DNA from: Pseudomonas viridiflava
Lineage (GTDB): Bacteria > Pseudomonadota > Gammaproteobacteria > Pseudomonadales > Pseudomonadaceae
Direction of reading: 5' to 3'
DNA length: 64,000 nt
NCBI RefSeq assembly: GCF_900582625.1
Contig: NZ_UTIQ01000199.1
Location: 62,001-126,000 of the forward strand
The notes under the pieces were generated by a model, which did not search any database, was not told the origin of the DNA, and saw only the letters and a list, made by a program, of their open reading frames with translations. Shown here in pieces: positions 16,148 to 24,982 of this stretch (position 1 is the first letter of the stretch; every line of letters begins with the position of its first letter). The translations under genes and the position numbers were made by a program.

Positions 16148-17356
16148 ATGGAAAACCTTAACAGCGCCGTGCAAACCCTGATTCACGGTTCCAACACGGT
16201 GTTCATTCTGCTTGGCGCCGTCATGGTGCTGGCCATGCATGCCGGCTTCGCGTTTCTGGAAGTTGGCACAGTCCGGCAAAAGAACCAAGTGAACGCCTTG
16301 TCGAAGATCATCTCCGACTTTGCCATGTCGGCGCTGGCGTACTTCTTCGTTGGCTACTGGGTCGCGTACGGCGTGACCTTTATGGTGCCGACGGGCGAGC
16401 TGACCGCCGACCACGGCTACGCCTTGGTGAAGTTCTTTTTCCTGTTGACCTTCGCCGCCGCCATTCCGGCGATCATTTCCGGCGGCATTGCCGAGCGCGC
16501 CAAGTTCGGCCCGCAGCTGTGTGCGACCTTGCTGATCGTGGCGTTTATTTACCCGTTCTTCGAAGGGCTGATCTGGAACGGCAATTTCGGCTTCCAGGCC
16601 TGGCTGGCCGAGCGCTTTGGCGCCAGCTTCCACGACTTCGCAGGCTCGGTGGTGGTTCACGCCATGGGCGGCTGGCTGGCGCTGGGCGCGGTGCTGTTGC
16701 TGGGCAGCCGTAACGGGCGCTATCGCGACGGCAAGCTGGTGGCGTTCGCGCCGTCCAACATTCCGTTTCTGGCGTTGGGCTCGTGGATTCTTATCGTTGG
16801 CTGGTTCGGCTTTAACGTCATGAGCGCGCAAACCATGGAGGGCGTCAGCGGCCTGGTGGCGGTCAATTCGCTGATGGCCATGGTTGGCGGCACCGTAGCG
16901 GCGCTATTTGTCGGCCGCAACGACCCAGGCTTCCTGCACAACGGCCCGCTTGCCGGGCTGGTGGCGATCTGCGCGGGTTCCGACCTGATGCACCCGGTGG
17001 GCGCGCTGGTGACCGGCTTGGTGGCCGGGGCTTTGTTCGTGTGGGCGTTTACCGCCACCCAAGTGAAGTGGCGCATCGACGACGTGCTCGGCGTATGGCC
17101 GCTGCACGGCTTGTGCGGCGTGTGGGGCGGCATCGCCTGCGGCATTTTTGGTCAGCAGACGCTGGGCGGGCTGGGTGGTGTGAGCCTTATCAGCCAGCTA
17201 ATTGGCACCGGGCTCGGCGTAGTGGTGGCGCTGCTGGGTGGTTTGCTGGTGTACGGCGTGTTGAAGGCCACCAGTGGGATTCGCTTGAATCAGGAAGACG
17301 AGTATTACGGGGCGGATTTGTCGATTCACAAGATTGGGGCGGTGAGTCAGGACTGA
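16148..17356 (+). CDS. amtB: Ammonium transporter (Amt family)
   Basis: A 402-residue membrane protein with about eleven helices. The pore twin-His positions are present (SVVVHAMGGWLALGA and WPLHGLCGVWGGIACGIFG), as are the Phe/Trp-rich early helices and the signature DFAGSVVVH. It conducts NH4+/NH3 into the cell. No glnK (PII) gene is adjacent, unlike the usual glnK-amtB pair, so this may be a secondary Amt paralogue. The ATG at 16148 gives a normal N-terminus; the longer upstream frame is not protein-like. A sigma-54 promoter lies upstream. Confidence 0.92.
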   Translation: MENLNSAVQTLIHGSNTVFILLGAVMVLAMHAGFAFLEVGTVRQKNQVNALSKIISDFAMSALAYFFVGYWVAYGVTFMVPTGELTADHGYALVKFFFLLTFAAAIPAIISGGIAERAKFGPQLCATLLIVAFIYPFFEGLIWNGNFGFQAWLAERFGASFHDFAGSVVVHAMGGWLALGAVLLLGSRNGRYRDGKLVAFAPSNIPFLALGSWILIVGWFGFNVMSAQTMEGVSGLVAVNSLMAMVGGTVAALFVGRNDPGFLHNGPLAGLVAICAGSDLMHPVGALVTGLVAGALFVWAFTATQVKWRIDDVLGVWPLHGLCGVWGGIACGIFGQQTLGGLGGVSLISQLIGTGLGVVVALLGGLLVYGVLKATSGIRLNQEDEYYGADLSIHKIGAVSQD

Positions 17357-17427
17357 AAGACGCTTTTCTTTCGATTCTTCGGCCCTCGACTGCAACGTAG
17401 ATCGTCGGCCGAGCCGAAATTCTGGAC

Positions 17428-17530
17428 CCCCGCCTTCGCGGGGGTGACGGGTGTCGGGAGTGACGGGGGCGTCGGGGGTTACGCAGGTGGCCGGGGTGAC
17501 GGGCTTGGGGCGCGTGGGGGCGCGGTTGTT
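17428..17530. repeat. Extragenic palindrome and GTGACGGG-rich tract
   Basis: A CCCCCGCCTTCGCGGGGG palindrome at about 17428-17446 is followed by several near-repeats of GTGACGGG/GTCGGG up to ~17500. The tract lies between the convergent ammonium transporter and the 204-residue gene and probably acts at most as a bidirectional terminator. Confidence 0.5.
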
Positions 17531-17541
17531 GATCGTGCTCC

Positions 17542-18156
17542 TCAACACACCAAACTATCCGCCTGCCGGTACAGCATCAGCATCTTGCGGGTGATGGTTT
17601 GGTGGATGTCGTCGCGCTCGAAGGTGGACAGGTGGGTGAGCTTGTTCACTTGCAAGCGGTGCAGGTGGATGTAGGGCATCTGCTGGTCGAACTCGCGCAG
17701 GTCGCCTTTCATCATGATCGGCAGGAACACATCGCCGAGCTTCTTTTGGCTGTTGATGATCTGCGCCAGCGCCGGTTTGAACGGCATGGTCTTCGGCGTG
17801 CTGCCGTCGTCTTTCATTTCCGTGCTCAGCAGCAGCCCCGGTTTGCCGACCAATACGCCGGGCAATACGCACAACCCGGTTTTGCGCACAGCCGCCGCGT
17901 CGATGCCGTGCAGGGTGTCGTGGAACGCGTAGGCATTAGGCAGTACCACCATTTTGCGCCCCAAGTCGGTGGGGAAGTGCAGGGTGTAGTTGGTGTAGAG
18001 CTGGCGCACCGATTCGGAATACACGCAGAAGCGGTTCTCGAACAGCCGGATAAAACGCTCGGCCAGCTCACGCCGGGCCATGCTTTCCATATCCCAGATC
18101 AGGTCCTGGTTTTCCGGCTGTTGGAGGTTGATCTCCTGGTGTTCCATGCTGGTCAT
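17542..18156 (-). CDS. Conserved-looking protein of unknown function, partner of the chemoreceptor gene
   Basis: A 204-residue soluble protein that I do not recognise. It begins MTSMEHQEINLQQPENQ, has a helical central part (RRELAERFIRLFENRFCVYSES) and ends in a basic helical segment (IHQTITRKMLMLYRQADSLVC). No signal peptide or membrane helix. Its start lies seven bases after the chemoreceptor stop, with GAGGA overlapping that stop codon, so it is translated from the same message. A role linked to chemoreceptor signalling is inference from position only. Confidence 0.7.
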   Translation of the reverse strand: MTSMEHQEINLQQPENQDLIWDMESMARRELAERFIRLFENRFCVYSESVRQLYTNYTLHFPTDLGRKMVVLPNAYAFHDTLHGIDAAAVRKTGLCVLPGVLVGKPGLLLSTEMKDDGSTPKTMPFKPALAQIINSQKKLGDVFLPIMMKGDLREFDQQMPYIHLHRLQVNKLTHLSTFERDDIHQTITRKMLMLYRQADSLVC

Positions 18157-18163
18157 GCAGTCC

Positions 18164-19798
18164 TCATACGCGGAATTGGCGCAGTAGCCGGTTCAACTCA
18201 TCGGCCAGTTGATTCAGGTGTTGGCTGGCGCTGCTCGATTGCTCGGCGGCCATTGCCGTGTTGTGGGCCAGGCTGGCGGCGTCGGTGACGTTCTGATTGA
18301 TGTCTTCAACCACATGCGCCTGTTGCAACGTAGCACTGGCGATCGAGGCGTTCAGGCTGGTCAGGTTGCGTAACGACTGGCTGATCTGGTTAAGGCTTTC
18401 CCCGGCCTGGCGCGCTTGGTCGACGGTCAGTTGCGAGGCTTTGCTGCTTTCGTTGATGACGTTTACCGCCGCCTGCGAGTTGCTTTGCAGGCGCTCGATC
18501 ATCCCTTGGATTTCGGCCGTCGACTTCTGCGTGCGTTGGGCCAGTAAGCGAACTTCATCGGCAACTACCGCGAACCCCCGACCCTGTTCACCCGCCCGCG
18601 CGGCTTCGATGGCGGCGTTAAGGGCGAGGAGGTTGGTTTGTTCGGCGATGGAGCGTATCACTTCCAGAACGCCGCCGATCTGGGTTGTTTCCTGGGCTAA
18701 GGATTGGATCACTTCCACGGCTTCATTAATGGTGCCGGAGAGTTTGTTCACCTGTTGCAGGCTGCGCTCGATGTTGGCCTGGCCTTGCTGGGCATTGGCC
18801 TCGGCGCCTTGCACTTCGCCGGAAGCTTGCTCGGCATTCTTGGCCACATCCTGCACGCCATAGGTGACCTCGTTGATGGCGGTGGCCACCTGTTCCATTT
18901 GCATGGCTTGTTGTTGCGCATCTTGTTGCGATTGCGTGGCGACGCTGCCCAGGGTGTCGGCGGACTGGTTGAGTGCCGTCGCGGCTTGCAGCATTTGGCT
19001 GATCACCGTGCGCAGTTTGTTGGTGAAGGTATTGAAGTGCCTGGCCAGGTCGGCCAGCTCGTCGTCGCCATCGCTGGTCAGCGAGCGGGTCAGGTCGCCT
19101 TCGCCGCTGGCAATATTGGCCATGGCGCTGACCACGTCGTTGAGCGGTCGGGTAATGCTGCGGCTGATGTAGAGCACCACCAGCGCCATGATGAAGGCGA
19201 TGCCCAGGCCCAGCATCGAGGCATTCATCGCCTGCTCGCGGAATTCGGCCTGCATGTCGTCGCTGTACACGCCGGAACCGACAATCCAGTTCCATGGCTG
19301 GAACAACTGCACATAGGAAATTTTCGGCACCGGCTCACTGGCGCCGGGCTTCGGCCAACGGTATTCGACCATGCCCGAGCCTTTGGCCTTGGCAATGGCG
19401 ACCATCTCGTTGAAGAGGAATTTGCCGTCGGGGTCTTTTAGGGCGCTGAGGTCTTGCCCTTCGAGTTTCGGATTGGTGGGGTGCATGATCATTTTCGGAC
19501 CCAGATCATTGATCCAGAAATAATCATCTTTGGCGTAGCGCAAGCCACGCACGGCTTCCATCGCCTGTTTCTGCGCCTGCTCACGGGTCAGCGTGCCGGC
19601 GGTTTCCAGGCCGTAAAAATAAGTCAGTACGCCGGTGGCACTTTGCACAACATGTTGGGTCTTTTGAACCTTGGCCGAGTGCAGGTCGTGGTTGATCTGC
19701 TTGAGCATCAACAGGCCAAGGCTGACCAGCATGACCAACGCGACAGCGAGAATGAGCCAAAGCCGACGATGAATCGGTAGTTTGCGCAAGGTTTGCAT
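18164..19798 (-). CDS. Methyl-accepting chemotaxis protein with single Cache domain
   Basis: A 544-residue receptor: N-terminal membrane helix at ~14-32, periplasmic sCache_2-type domain (AVRGLRYAKDDYFWINDLGP, then HPTNPKLEGQDLS), second helix at ~190-212, HAMP, and a cytoplasmic methyl-accepting domain with the hairpin tip EVIRSIAEQTNLLALNAAIE and AGEQGRGFAVVADEVRLLAQ. The YFWINDLGP/HPTNP block resembles receptors for small carboxylates, but the ligand is a guess. No C-terminal CheR/CheB pentapeptide is visible. The ATG at 19798 is chosen because the first helix starts there. Confidence 0.92.
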   Translation of the reverse strand: MQTLRKLPIHRRLWLILAVALVMLVSLGLLMLKQINHDLHSAKVQKTQHVVQSATGVLTYFYGLETAGTLTREQAQKQAMEAVRGLRYAKDDYFWINDLGPKMIMHPTNPKLEGQDLSALKDPDGKFLFNEMVAIAKAKGSGMVEYRWPKPGASEPVPKISYVQLFQPWNWIVGSGVYSDDMQAEFREQAMNASMLGLGIAFIMALVVLYISRSITRPLNDVVSAMANIASGEGDLTRSLTSDGDDELADLARHFNTFTNKLRTVISQMLQAATALNQSADTLGSVATQSQQDAQQQAMQMEQVATAINEVTYGVQDVAKNAEQASGEVQGAEANAQQGQANIERSLQQVNKLSGTINEAVEVIQSLAQETTQIGGVLEVIRSIAEQTNLLALNAAIEAARAGEQGRGFAVVADEVRLLAQRTQKSTAEIQGMIERLQSNSQAAVNVINESSKASQLTVDQARQAGESLNQISQSLRNLTSLNASIASATLQQAHVVEDINQNVTDAASLAHNTAMAAEQSSSASQHLNQLADELNRLLRQFRV

Positions 19799-20096
19799 GG
19801 TGCGGAACTCCAACCGTTTTTGTTGTTGTGCTGCCTTGAAAGTAGGCGCTGGTGATGGCTTTGCAACAGTACAGGGGAAATGTAGGTAAAGGCAGCAGCA
19901 TCGGTAGGAGTTGTCTGCTACATTTCGGCGCCAAAGTGGCATTCCCAAGCGCTTGCAGGGCATTTTTCAATCGACAGGGCAGGGGGTTTGCCCGGGCGCT
20001 GACGCCTTTTGCTGGGGCGTGGTTTTTTCGTCCGACACTTTTTTCGTCGACAACATTTTGAGGGTGGTGCGGGGCACTGCCGATGGGGGAAGTTGC

Positions 20097-20927
20097 ATGG
20101 ATCTTTGGAGCGCTGCGCAGGCGTTGATTTTGGGGATTGTTGAGGGGCTTACCGAGTTCCTGCCGATTTCCAGTACCGGGCACCAGATTATCGTCGCCGA
20201 CCTGCTGAATTTCGGCGGTGAACGGGCCATGGCGTTCAACATCATTATTCAGCTCGGCGCCATTTTGGCGGTGGTCTGGGAATTCCGTAAAAAGATCTTC
20301 GACGTTGTGCTGGGGCTGCCTAAAGACCGTCAGGCTCAGCGGTTTACCGGCAACTTGCTGATTGCCTTCTTCCCGGCGGTGATCCTGGGCGTGATCTTCG
20401 CCGACCTGATTCACCACTATCTCTTCAACCCCATCACCGTGGCGGCCGCGCTGGTGATTGGCGGTGTGATCATGCTGTGGGCCGAGCGCCGCCAGCATGT
20501 GGTGCACGCAGAAACGGTCGATGAAATGACCTGGAAAGATGCCTTAAAGGTCGGCTTTGCCCAGTGCCTTGCGATGATTCCCGGCACCTCGCGGTCCGGC
20601 GCCACGATTATTGGCGGCCTGCTGTTCGGCCTCTCGCGCAAAACGGCTACTGAGTTTTCCTTCTTTCTGGCGATGCCGACCATGGTCGGCGCGGCGGTGT
20701 ATTCGGGCTACAAGTACCGCGATCTGTTCCAGCAAAGTGATTTGCCGGTGTTTGCCATCGGCTTCGTCACCGCGTTTATCTTCGCCATGATTGCTGTGCG
20801 CGGCTTGTTGAAGTTCATCGCCAACCACAGCTATGCGCTGTTCGCCTGGTACCGCATTGCCTTCGGCTTGCTGATTCTGGCGACCTGGCAGTTCGGCCTG
20901 ATCGACTGGACCGCGGCTCAGCCGTAA
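20097..20927 (+). CDS. uppP: Undecaprenyl-diphosphatase
   Basis: A 276-residue membrane protein with both family signatures, [17 protein letters not shown] near the N-terminus and [13 protein letters not shown] in the middle, matching UppP/BacA. It dephosphorylates undecaprenyl pyrophosphate to recycle the lipid carrier for peptidoglycan and confers bacitracin tolerance. The ATG at 20097 follows GGGGGA by six bases. The next gene, a regulator, starts three bases after its stop. Confidence 0.95.
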   Translation: MDLWSAAQALILGIVEGLTEFLPISSTGHQIIVADLLNFGGERAMAFNIIIQLGAILAVVWEFRKKIFDVVLGLPKDRQAQRFTGNLLIAFFPAVILGVIFADLIHHYLFNPITVAAALVIGGVIMLWAERRQHVVHAETVDEMTWKDALKVGFAQCLAMIPGTSRSGATIIGGLLFGLSRKTATEFSFFLAMPTMVGAAVYSGYKYRDLFQQSDLPVFAIGFVTAFIFAMIAVRGLLKFIANHSYALFAWYRIAFGLLILATWQFGLIDWTAAQP

Positions 20928-20930
20928 GCC

Positions 20931-21758
20931 ATGGCGCGCAGCCCCAACTTCGCCGTATCGCCGACCGAGCGTTTCGACAGCCCGGAACAGACCGATATCA
21001 CCCGCGACGTGGTGCTGCGCTATCACTATTGCTGGAAAAACCGCGACCTCGACGGGGTGATGGCGCTGTATCACCCGGACGTCGAGTACCACGACTTCTT
21101 CCAAAACCGTGTGTTGGCACTGGCTGAGCTGCGCGACTACGTGCTCGCCACCATGCCGCGCGCGCCGGAAGAAGCGCTGGAGCACAGCGACCGCATTCGC
21201 GTAGACGGTGACACCGCCTTTATTCAGTACCGCATCACCTTGCGCGGCGGCGAAGGGCTGGTGTCGTTTCGCACCAGCGAGGCATTAACGGTGCGCGACG
21301 GCTTGATTTGGCAGGTGAACGAATACGCCTCGCTGATGCACGAAACCAGCGGCAGCGGTAATAAGGAGGCGGTGGACAATCGCCCGGCCATTAGCCGCCT
21401 GGGTTTGTCGGCGCGGCAGCTGGGGTTTCTTGCCGATGACTTGCAGCATTACTTCCAGCAGCACCAGCCGTATTTGGACCCCGACTTAAATTTGCAACAC
21501 GTGGCCAGCGCCACCGGCTACAGCCGCAACCAGATTTCTTACTTGCTCAACCAAGTGCTGGGGCAGAGCTTCTATCGCTATGTAAACCACGCGCGTTTGC
21601 AGCATTTGCTGGCTGCTATCGACAACGCTGCCGGGCCGGTGCGCATCGACGACCTGGCGTTTGCCGCGGGTTTCAATTCGCTGTCGGCGTTCTACAGCTG
21701 CTTCCGCCAGCACACCGGGCTCACGCCCAAGGCCTACCTCAAACAGCGTGCCGGCTAA
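20931..21758 (+). CDS. SnoaL-like/AraC-type fusion regulator
   Basis: A 275-residue protein with two parts. Residues ~20-145 look like a SnoaL/NTF2 fold (YHYCWKNRDLDGVMALYHPDVEYHDFF). Residues ~155-275 are an AraC-type helix-turn-helix (LQHVASATGYSRNQISYLLNQ, then IDDLAFAAGFNSLSAFYSCFRQHTG). The first part may bind a small ligand. The start is three bases after uppP and has no separate Shine-Dalgarno sequence, implying translational coupling; the regulatory target is unknown. Confidence 0.82.
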   Translation: MARSPNFAVSPTERFDSPEQTDITRDVVLRYHYCWKNRDLDGVMALYHPDVEYHDFFQNRVLALAELRDYVLATMPRAPEEALEHSDRIRVDGDTAFIQYRITLRGGEGLVSFRTSEALTVRDGLIWQVNEYASLMHETSGSGNKEAVDNRPAISRLGLSARQLGFLADDLQHYFQQHQPYLDPDLNLQHVASATGYSRNQISYLLNQVLGQSFYRYVNHARLQHLLAAIDNAAGPVRIDDLAFAAGFNSLSAFYSCFRQHTGLTPKAYLKQRAG

Positions 21759-21851
21759 CAAATTTCTTCGCGGGCCCGCGCGCAAGACACGCCGCGAATC
21801 TAGCCTCTAGTCTCTGCGCCACTCGATGGCGAACAGTTTCTGGAGCGGTAC

Positions 21852-23261
21852 ATGAGCGCGTGGCGCAACGTAAGTCTGTGGATGGATCAGCTCGACGAGC
21901 CGCTGATTCCGCGAGCGCCATTAGCCGGCACTGTCGAAGCGGACGTGGCGATTATCGGCGCCGGTTACACGGGCCTGTGGACCGCCTACTACCTCAAACG
22001 CCAAGCGCCTGAACTGCGCATTGTGATGGTTGATGCCGAGATCTCCGGCTTCGGCGCGTCCGGGCGCAATGGCGGCTGGCTGATGGGCAACATCCTGGGC
22101 GAGGACCGTCTGCTGGCGGGATTGTCGCCGGCCGCTCGGCATGAGTCGCTCGACCTGCTGCACCACATTCCCGATGAAGTGGGCCAGGTGCTCGAACGTG
22201 AAGGCATCGACTGCGACTACCGCAAGGCCGGCATCCTTTACACCGCCGCCCGTTACCCTGAGCAAGAGACGTCGCTGCGGAGCCAACTGCGCGCCCTGCA
22301 CGCTAACGGCACCACCGAAGCCGACTACCGCTGGCTGTCAGTCAACGAACTGAACCAGGAACTGCGCGTCGCCAAGCCATACGGCGCCATCTTCACCCCC
22401 CATTGCGCCACCATTCAGCCGGCCAAACTGGTACGCGGCCTGGCCCGCACGGTTGAGCGCATGGGCGTACAGATCTTTGAGCAAAGCCGCGTGAACCAGT
22501 GGCAGCCCGGCGTGGTGCGCACCGCGCAAGGCGAAGTGCGCGCGCAGTGGGTGGTGCCGGCGGTGGAAGGTTATTCCGTGACGTTGCCGCCGCTGGGCAA
22601 CTATCAATTGCCGGTGCAAAGCCTGATCGTCGCCACCGCGCCACTGCCGGCCGCGACCTGGGCGGAAATCGGCCTTGAACGTGGCCAGGCCTTCAGCGAA
22701 GCCAGCCGGCAAGTCACTTACGGGCAGCGCACCAAGGACGATCGCCTGGTATTCGGCGCCCGTGGCGGCTACCAATTTGGCGGCAAGCTGCGTCAGGACT
22801 CTAGCCTTACGCCAGGTGAAGTCGAGCTACGCCGCTACCTGTTCGGCGAGCTGTTCCCGATGCTGAAGAAAGTGCCGATCACCCATTCGTGGGGCGGCAA
22901 CCTGGGCATGTCGCGCCGCTTCCATCCGCACATGATCTGCGACCGCAAAAACCAGGTGGCGCTGGCCGGTGGCTACGGCGGCGAAGGCGTGGGCGCGAGC
23001 AACCTGGGCGGGCGCACCCTGGCGCAATTGATTCTCGGCGAAACCAGCGTTCTGACTCGCCAGCCGTGGGTGCAAGTGGACAGCAGCATCAAACACGGCC
23101 TGCGCACCTGGGAGCCGGAACCGTGCCGCTGGCTCGGCTACAACGCCATCATCCGCAGCTTCGTTCACGAAGACAAAGTGCTCGCCGACCCCGGCAGCGC
23201 ACCCTGGCGCCGCCACTTCGCCCAAGGGCTGGCGGGGTTTATGGAAGGGTTTATGAAATAA
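21852..23261 (+). CDS. FAD-dependent amine oxidoreductase (DadA/PuuB-like)
   Basis: A 469-residue flavoprotein of the DAO family. The N-terminus has the dinucleotide-binding motif VAIIGAGYTGLWTAYYL and the downstream GFGASGRNGGWLMGN typical of gamma-glutamylputrescine oxidase-type enzymes. The C-terminal FAD-contact region is GGYGGEGVGASNLGGRTLAQ. With a cupin and a polyamine-binding protein next on the same strand, oxidation of a polyamine or its conjugate is a reasonable inference. The ATG at 21852 is preceded by GGAG at about 21843. Confidence 0.85.
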   Translation: MSAWRNVSLWMDQLDEPLIPRAPLAGTVEADVAIIGAGYTGLWTAYYLKRQAPELRIVMVDAEISGFGASGRNGGWLMGNILGEDRLLAGLSPAARHESLDLLHHIPDEVGQVLEREGIDCDYRKAGILYTAARYPEQETSLRSQLRALHANGTTEADYRWLSVNELNQELRVAKPYGAIFTPHCATIQPAKLVRGLARTVERMGVQIFEQSRVNQWQPGVVRTAQGEVRAQWVVPAVEGYSVTLPPLGNYQLPVQSLIVATAPLPAATWAEIGLERGQAFSEASRQVTYGQRTKDDRLVFGARGGYQFGGKLRQDSSLTPGEVELRRYLFGELFPMLKKVPITHSWGGNLGMSRRFHPHMICDRKNQVALAGGYGGEGVGASNLGGRTLAQLILGETSVLTRQPWVQVDSSIKHGLRTWEPEPCRWLGYNAIIRSFVHEDKVLADPGSAPWRRHFAQGLAGFMEGFMK

Positions 23262-23267
23262 AGGCCT

Positions 23268-23395
23268 TTCACCCTTCGCCCGCGTGCGGGAGAGGGGCCG
23301 GGGGAGAGGGCCAGGGCGTTACGCAACGTTTTGCCCGGCGCGAATCCGCTCCCTCTCCCTAGCCCTCTCCCGCAAGCGGGAGAGGGGACTGATCA
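23268..23395. repeat. Two extragenic GC-rich palindromes (CTCTCCC...GGGAGAGG family)
   Basis: Between the oxidoreductase and the cupin: 23268-23315 contains GCGTGCGGGAGAGGGGC, and 23350-23390 contains CCCTCTCCCGCAAGCGGGAG followed by AGGGG. This family of repeats is common between Pseudomonas genes. The spacer separates what would otherwise be one operon. Confidence 0.65.
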
Positions 23396-23410
23396 CTGTT
23401 TAACCGAAGA

Positions 23411-23767
23411 ATGAGTAAACCCATGACCATCACCCATTTCAAAAACGCCCCCGCTGCCGTGCTCGAAGAATCCTTCCCGGTGGCCGTGCCCCTGAGCGAA
23501 GTCGTGGCTGTGGCGTCGACCACCTGCGTGGAGCGCGACGACGGCGTGGAAACCGGCATCTGGGAATGCACCCCTGGCGTGTGGCGCCGCCAGATCGTGC
23601 AGCAGGAGTTCTGCCACATCATCGCCGGCCGTTGCACCTTTACCCCGGACGGCGGTGAACCCATGGAAATCAGCGCCGGCGACGCGCTGATGATGCCGGC
23701 CAACACCGTTGGCGTCTGGGACATCAAAGAGACCGTACGAAAAACCTACGTGCTTATTTTCAAATAA
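23411..23767 (+). CDS. Cupin domain protein (DUF861-type)
   Basis: A 118-residue small cupin with the usual TETGIWECTPGVWRR-like and EFCHIIAGRCTFTPDGG elements and a C-terminal strand. Family members bind a metal; this one is often found beside polyamine or ureide genes, so a catabolic or sensing role is plausible but not shown. A second ATG at 23423 (MTITHFK) has GAG at better spacing and may be the real start. Confidence 0.78.
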   Translation: MSKPMTITHFKNAPAAVLEESFPVAVPLSEVVAVASTTCVERDDGVETGIWECTPGVWRRQIVQQEFCHIIAGRCTFTPDGGEPMEISAGDALMMPANTVGVWDIKETVRKTYVLIFK

Positions 23768-23809
23768 GCCGCACACGCGCCCTAAAAACAAAAATACCTG
23801 GATAACACC

Positions 23810-24883
23810 ATGCTCAAGTTCATCGCTCCGCTCATGCTCGTGGCCTCGGTCAGTCAGGCTGCCGACACCGTCAAGATCTACAACTGGTCCGACTACATCG
23901 CGCCAGACACTTTGAAGAACTTCCAGGCCGCCACCGGCATCGCCTCGGTGTATGACGTGTACGACAGCAACGAAACCCTGGACGGCAAGTTGATGACCGG
24001 CAAATCCGGTTACGACGTGGTGTTTCCCTCCAACCACTTCATGGCCCGTCAGATTCAGGGCGGCGCGCTGAAAAAGCTCGACAAGAGCCAGTTGCCGAAC
24101 TGGAGCAACCTCAACCCGGTGCTGCTCAAAGCATTGGAAACCAACGACCCGGGCAACCAATACGGCTTCCCGTACCTGTGGGGTAGCACTGGCATCGGTT
24201 ACAACGTGGCCAAAGTGAAAGCGGTGCTGGGCGACGTGCCGCTCAATACCTGGGACCTGATTCTCAAGCCCGAGAACATGAAAAAGCTCAGCGAATGCGG
24301 CGTGGCGATTCTCGACAACGGCCCTGAAGTGCTGCCGATTACCCTGCATTACCTCGGCTTGCCCCATCACAGCAAAGACCCGGCCGACTACAAAAAGGCC
24401 GAAGCCACGCTGATGCAGATTCGCCCGTACGTGCGCTATTTCCACTCGTCCAAGTACGTTACCGATCTGGCCAACGGCGAGATTTGCGTGGCTGTCGGTT
24501 TCTCGGGCGACATCATGCAAGCCGCTAACCGCGCGAAAGAAGCCAAAAACGGCGTGGATATCGGCTACGTGATTCCGAAAGAGGGCGCGCCGATGTGGTT
24601 CGATATGGTCTCGATGCCAGCCGATGCGCCAGACGAGAAAGCCGCCTACGCCTTCATGAACTACTTGCTCGACCCGAAAGTGATGGCCCCGATCAGCGAC
24701 TACGTGCGCTACGCCAACGGCAACGAAAAGGCCGATGCGTTGGTGAGCCCGGAGCTTAAAGCCGACACCAAGGTGTACCCGAGCGAAGACACGATGAAAA
24801 CGATGTTTGCCCTGGAAGCCATGCCGCTGGCCACCGACCGCATCCGCACGCGGTTGTGGAACAAGATCAAATCGGGCAATTGA
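23810..24883 (+). CDS. Polyamine ABC transporter periplasmic binding protein (PotF/SpuD-like)
   Basis: A 357-residue exported protein with signal peptide MLKFIAPLMLVASVSQAAD. The start of the mature part (VKIYNWSDYIAPDTLKNFQAATGI) and the later PYLWGSTGIGYN and GFSGDIMQAANRA segments are those of PotF/SpuD putrescine- or spermidine-binding proteins. No permease or ATPase gene is adjacent, so it must either share a transporter encoded elsewhere or act as a sensor ligand. Follows the cupin by 42 bases. Confidence 0.9.
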   Translation: MLKFIAPLMLVASVSQAADTVKIYNWSDYIAPDTLKNFQAATGIASVYDVYDSNETLDGKLMTGKSGYDVVFPSNHFMARQIQGGALKKLDKSQLPNWSNLNPVLLKALETNDPGNQYGFPYLWGSTGIGYNVAKVKAVLGDVPLNTWDLILKPENMKKLSECGVAILDNGPEVLPITLHYLGLPHHSKDPADYKKAEATLMQIRPYVRYFHSSKYVTDLANGEICVAVGFSGDIMQAANRAKEAKNGVDIGYVIPKEGAPMWFDMVSMPADAPDEKAAYAFMNYLLDPKVMAPISDYVRYANGNEKADALVSPELKADTKVYPSEDTMKTMFALEAMPLATDRIRTRLWNKIKSGN

Positions 24884-24919
24884 TCCGCTACGCCTCGCGC
24901 GCAACGCGTGAGTGAATAC

Positions 24920-24978
24920 CGAGGCTGAACCGCCTTCTTGCAGCGCCCTATGGGCTGTGAGAAGGGGTTCAGCCTCGC
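24920..24978. terminator. Long inverted repeat between convergent potF-like and corA genes
   Basis: Arms CGAGGCTGAACC...CTTCT (24920-24938) and AGAAGG..GTTCAGCCTCG (24960-24977) around a ~20-base loop. It is REP-like and placed exactly between two convergent stop codons, so it may terminate both. Confidence 0.55.
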
Positions 24979-24982
24979 TGTT

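Noticed and set aside
23393..24904. Long minus-strand frame opposite the cupin and polyamine-binding genes
   Set aside because: Its His/Val/Gly-rich composition and lack of any family match mark it as antisense to two well-recognised genes.
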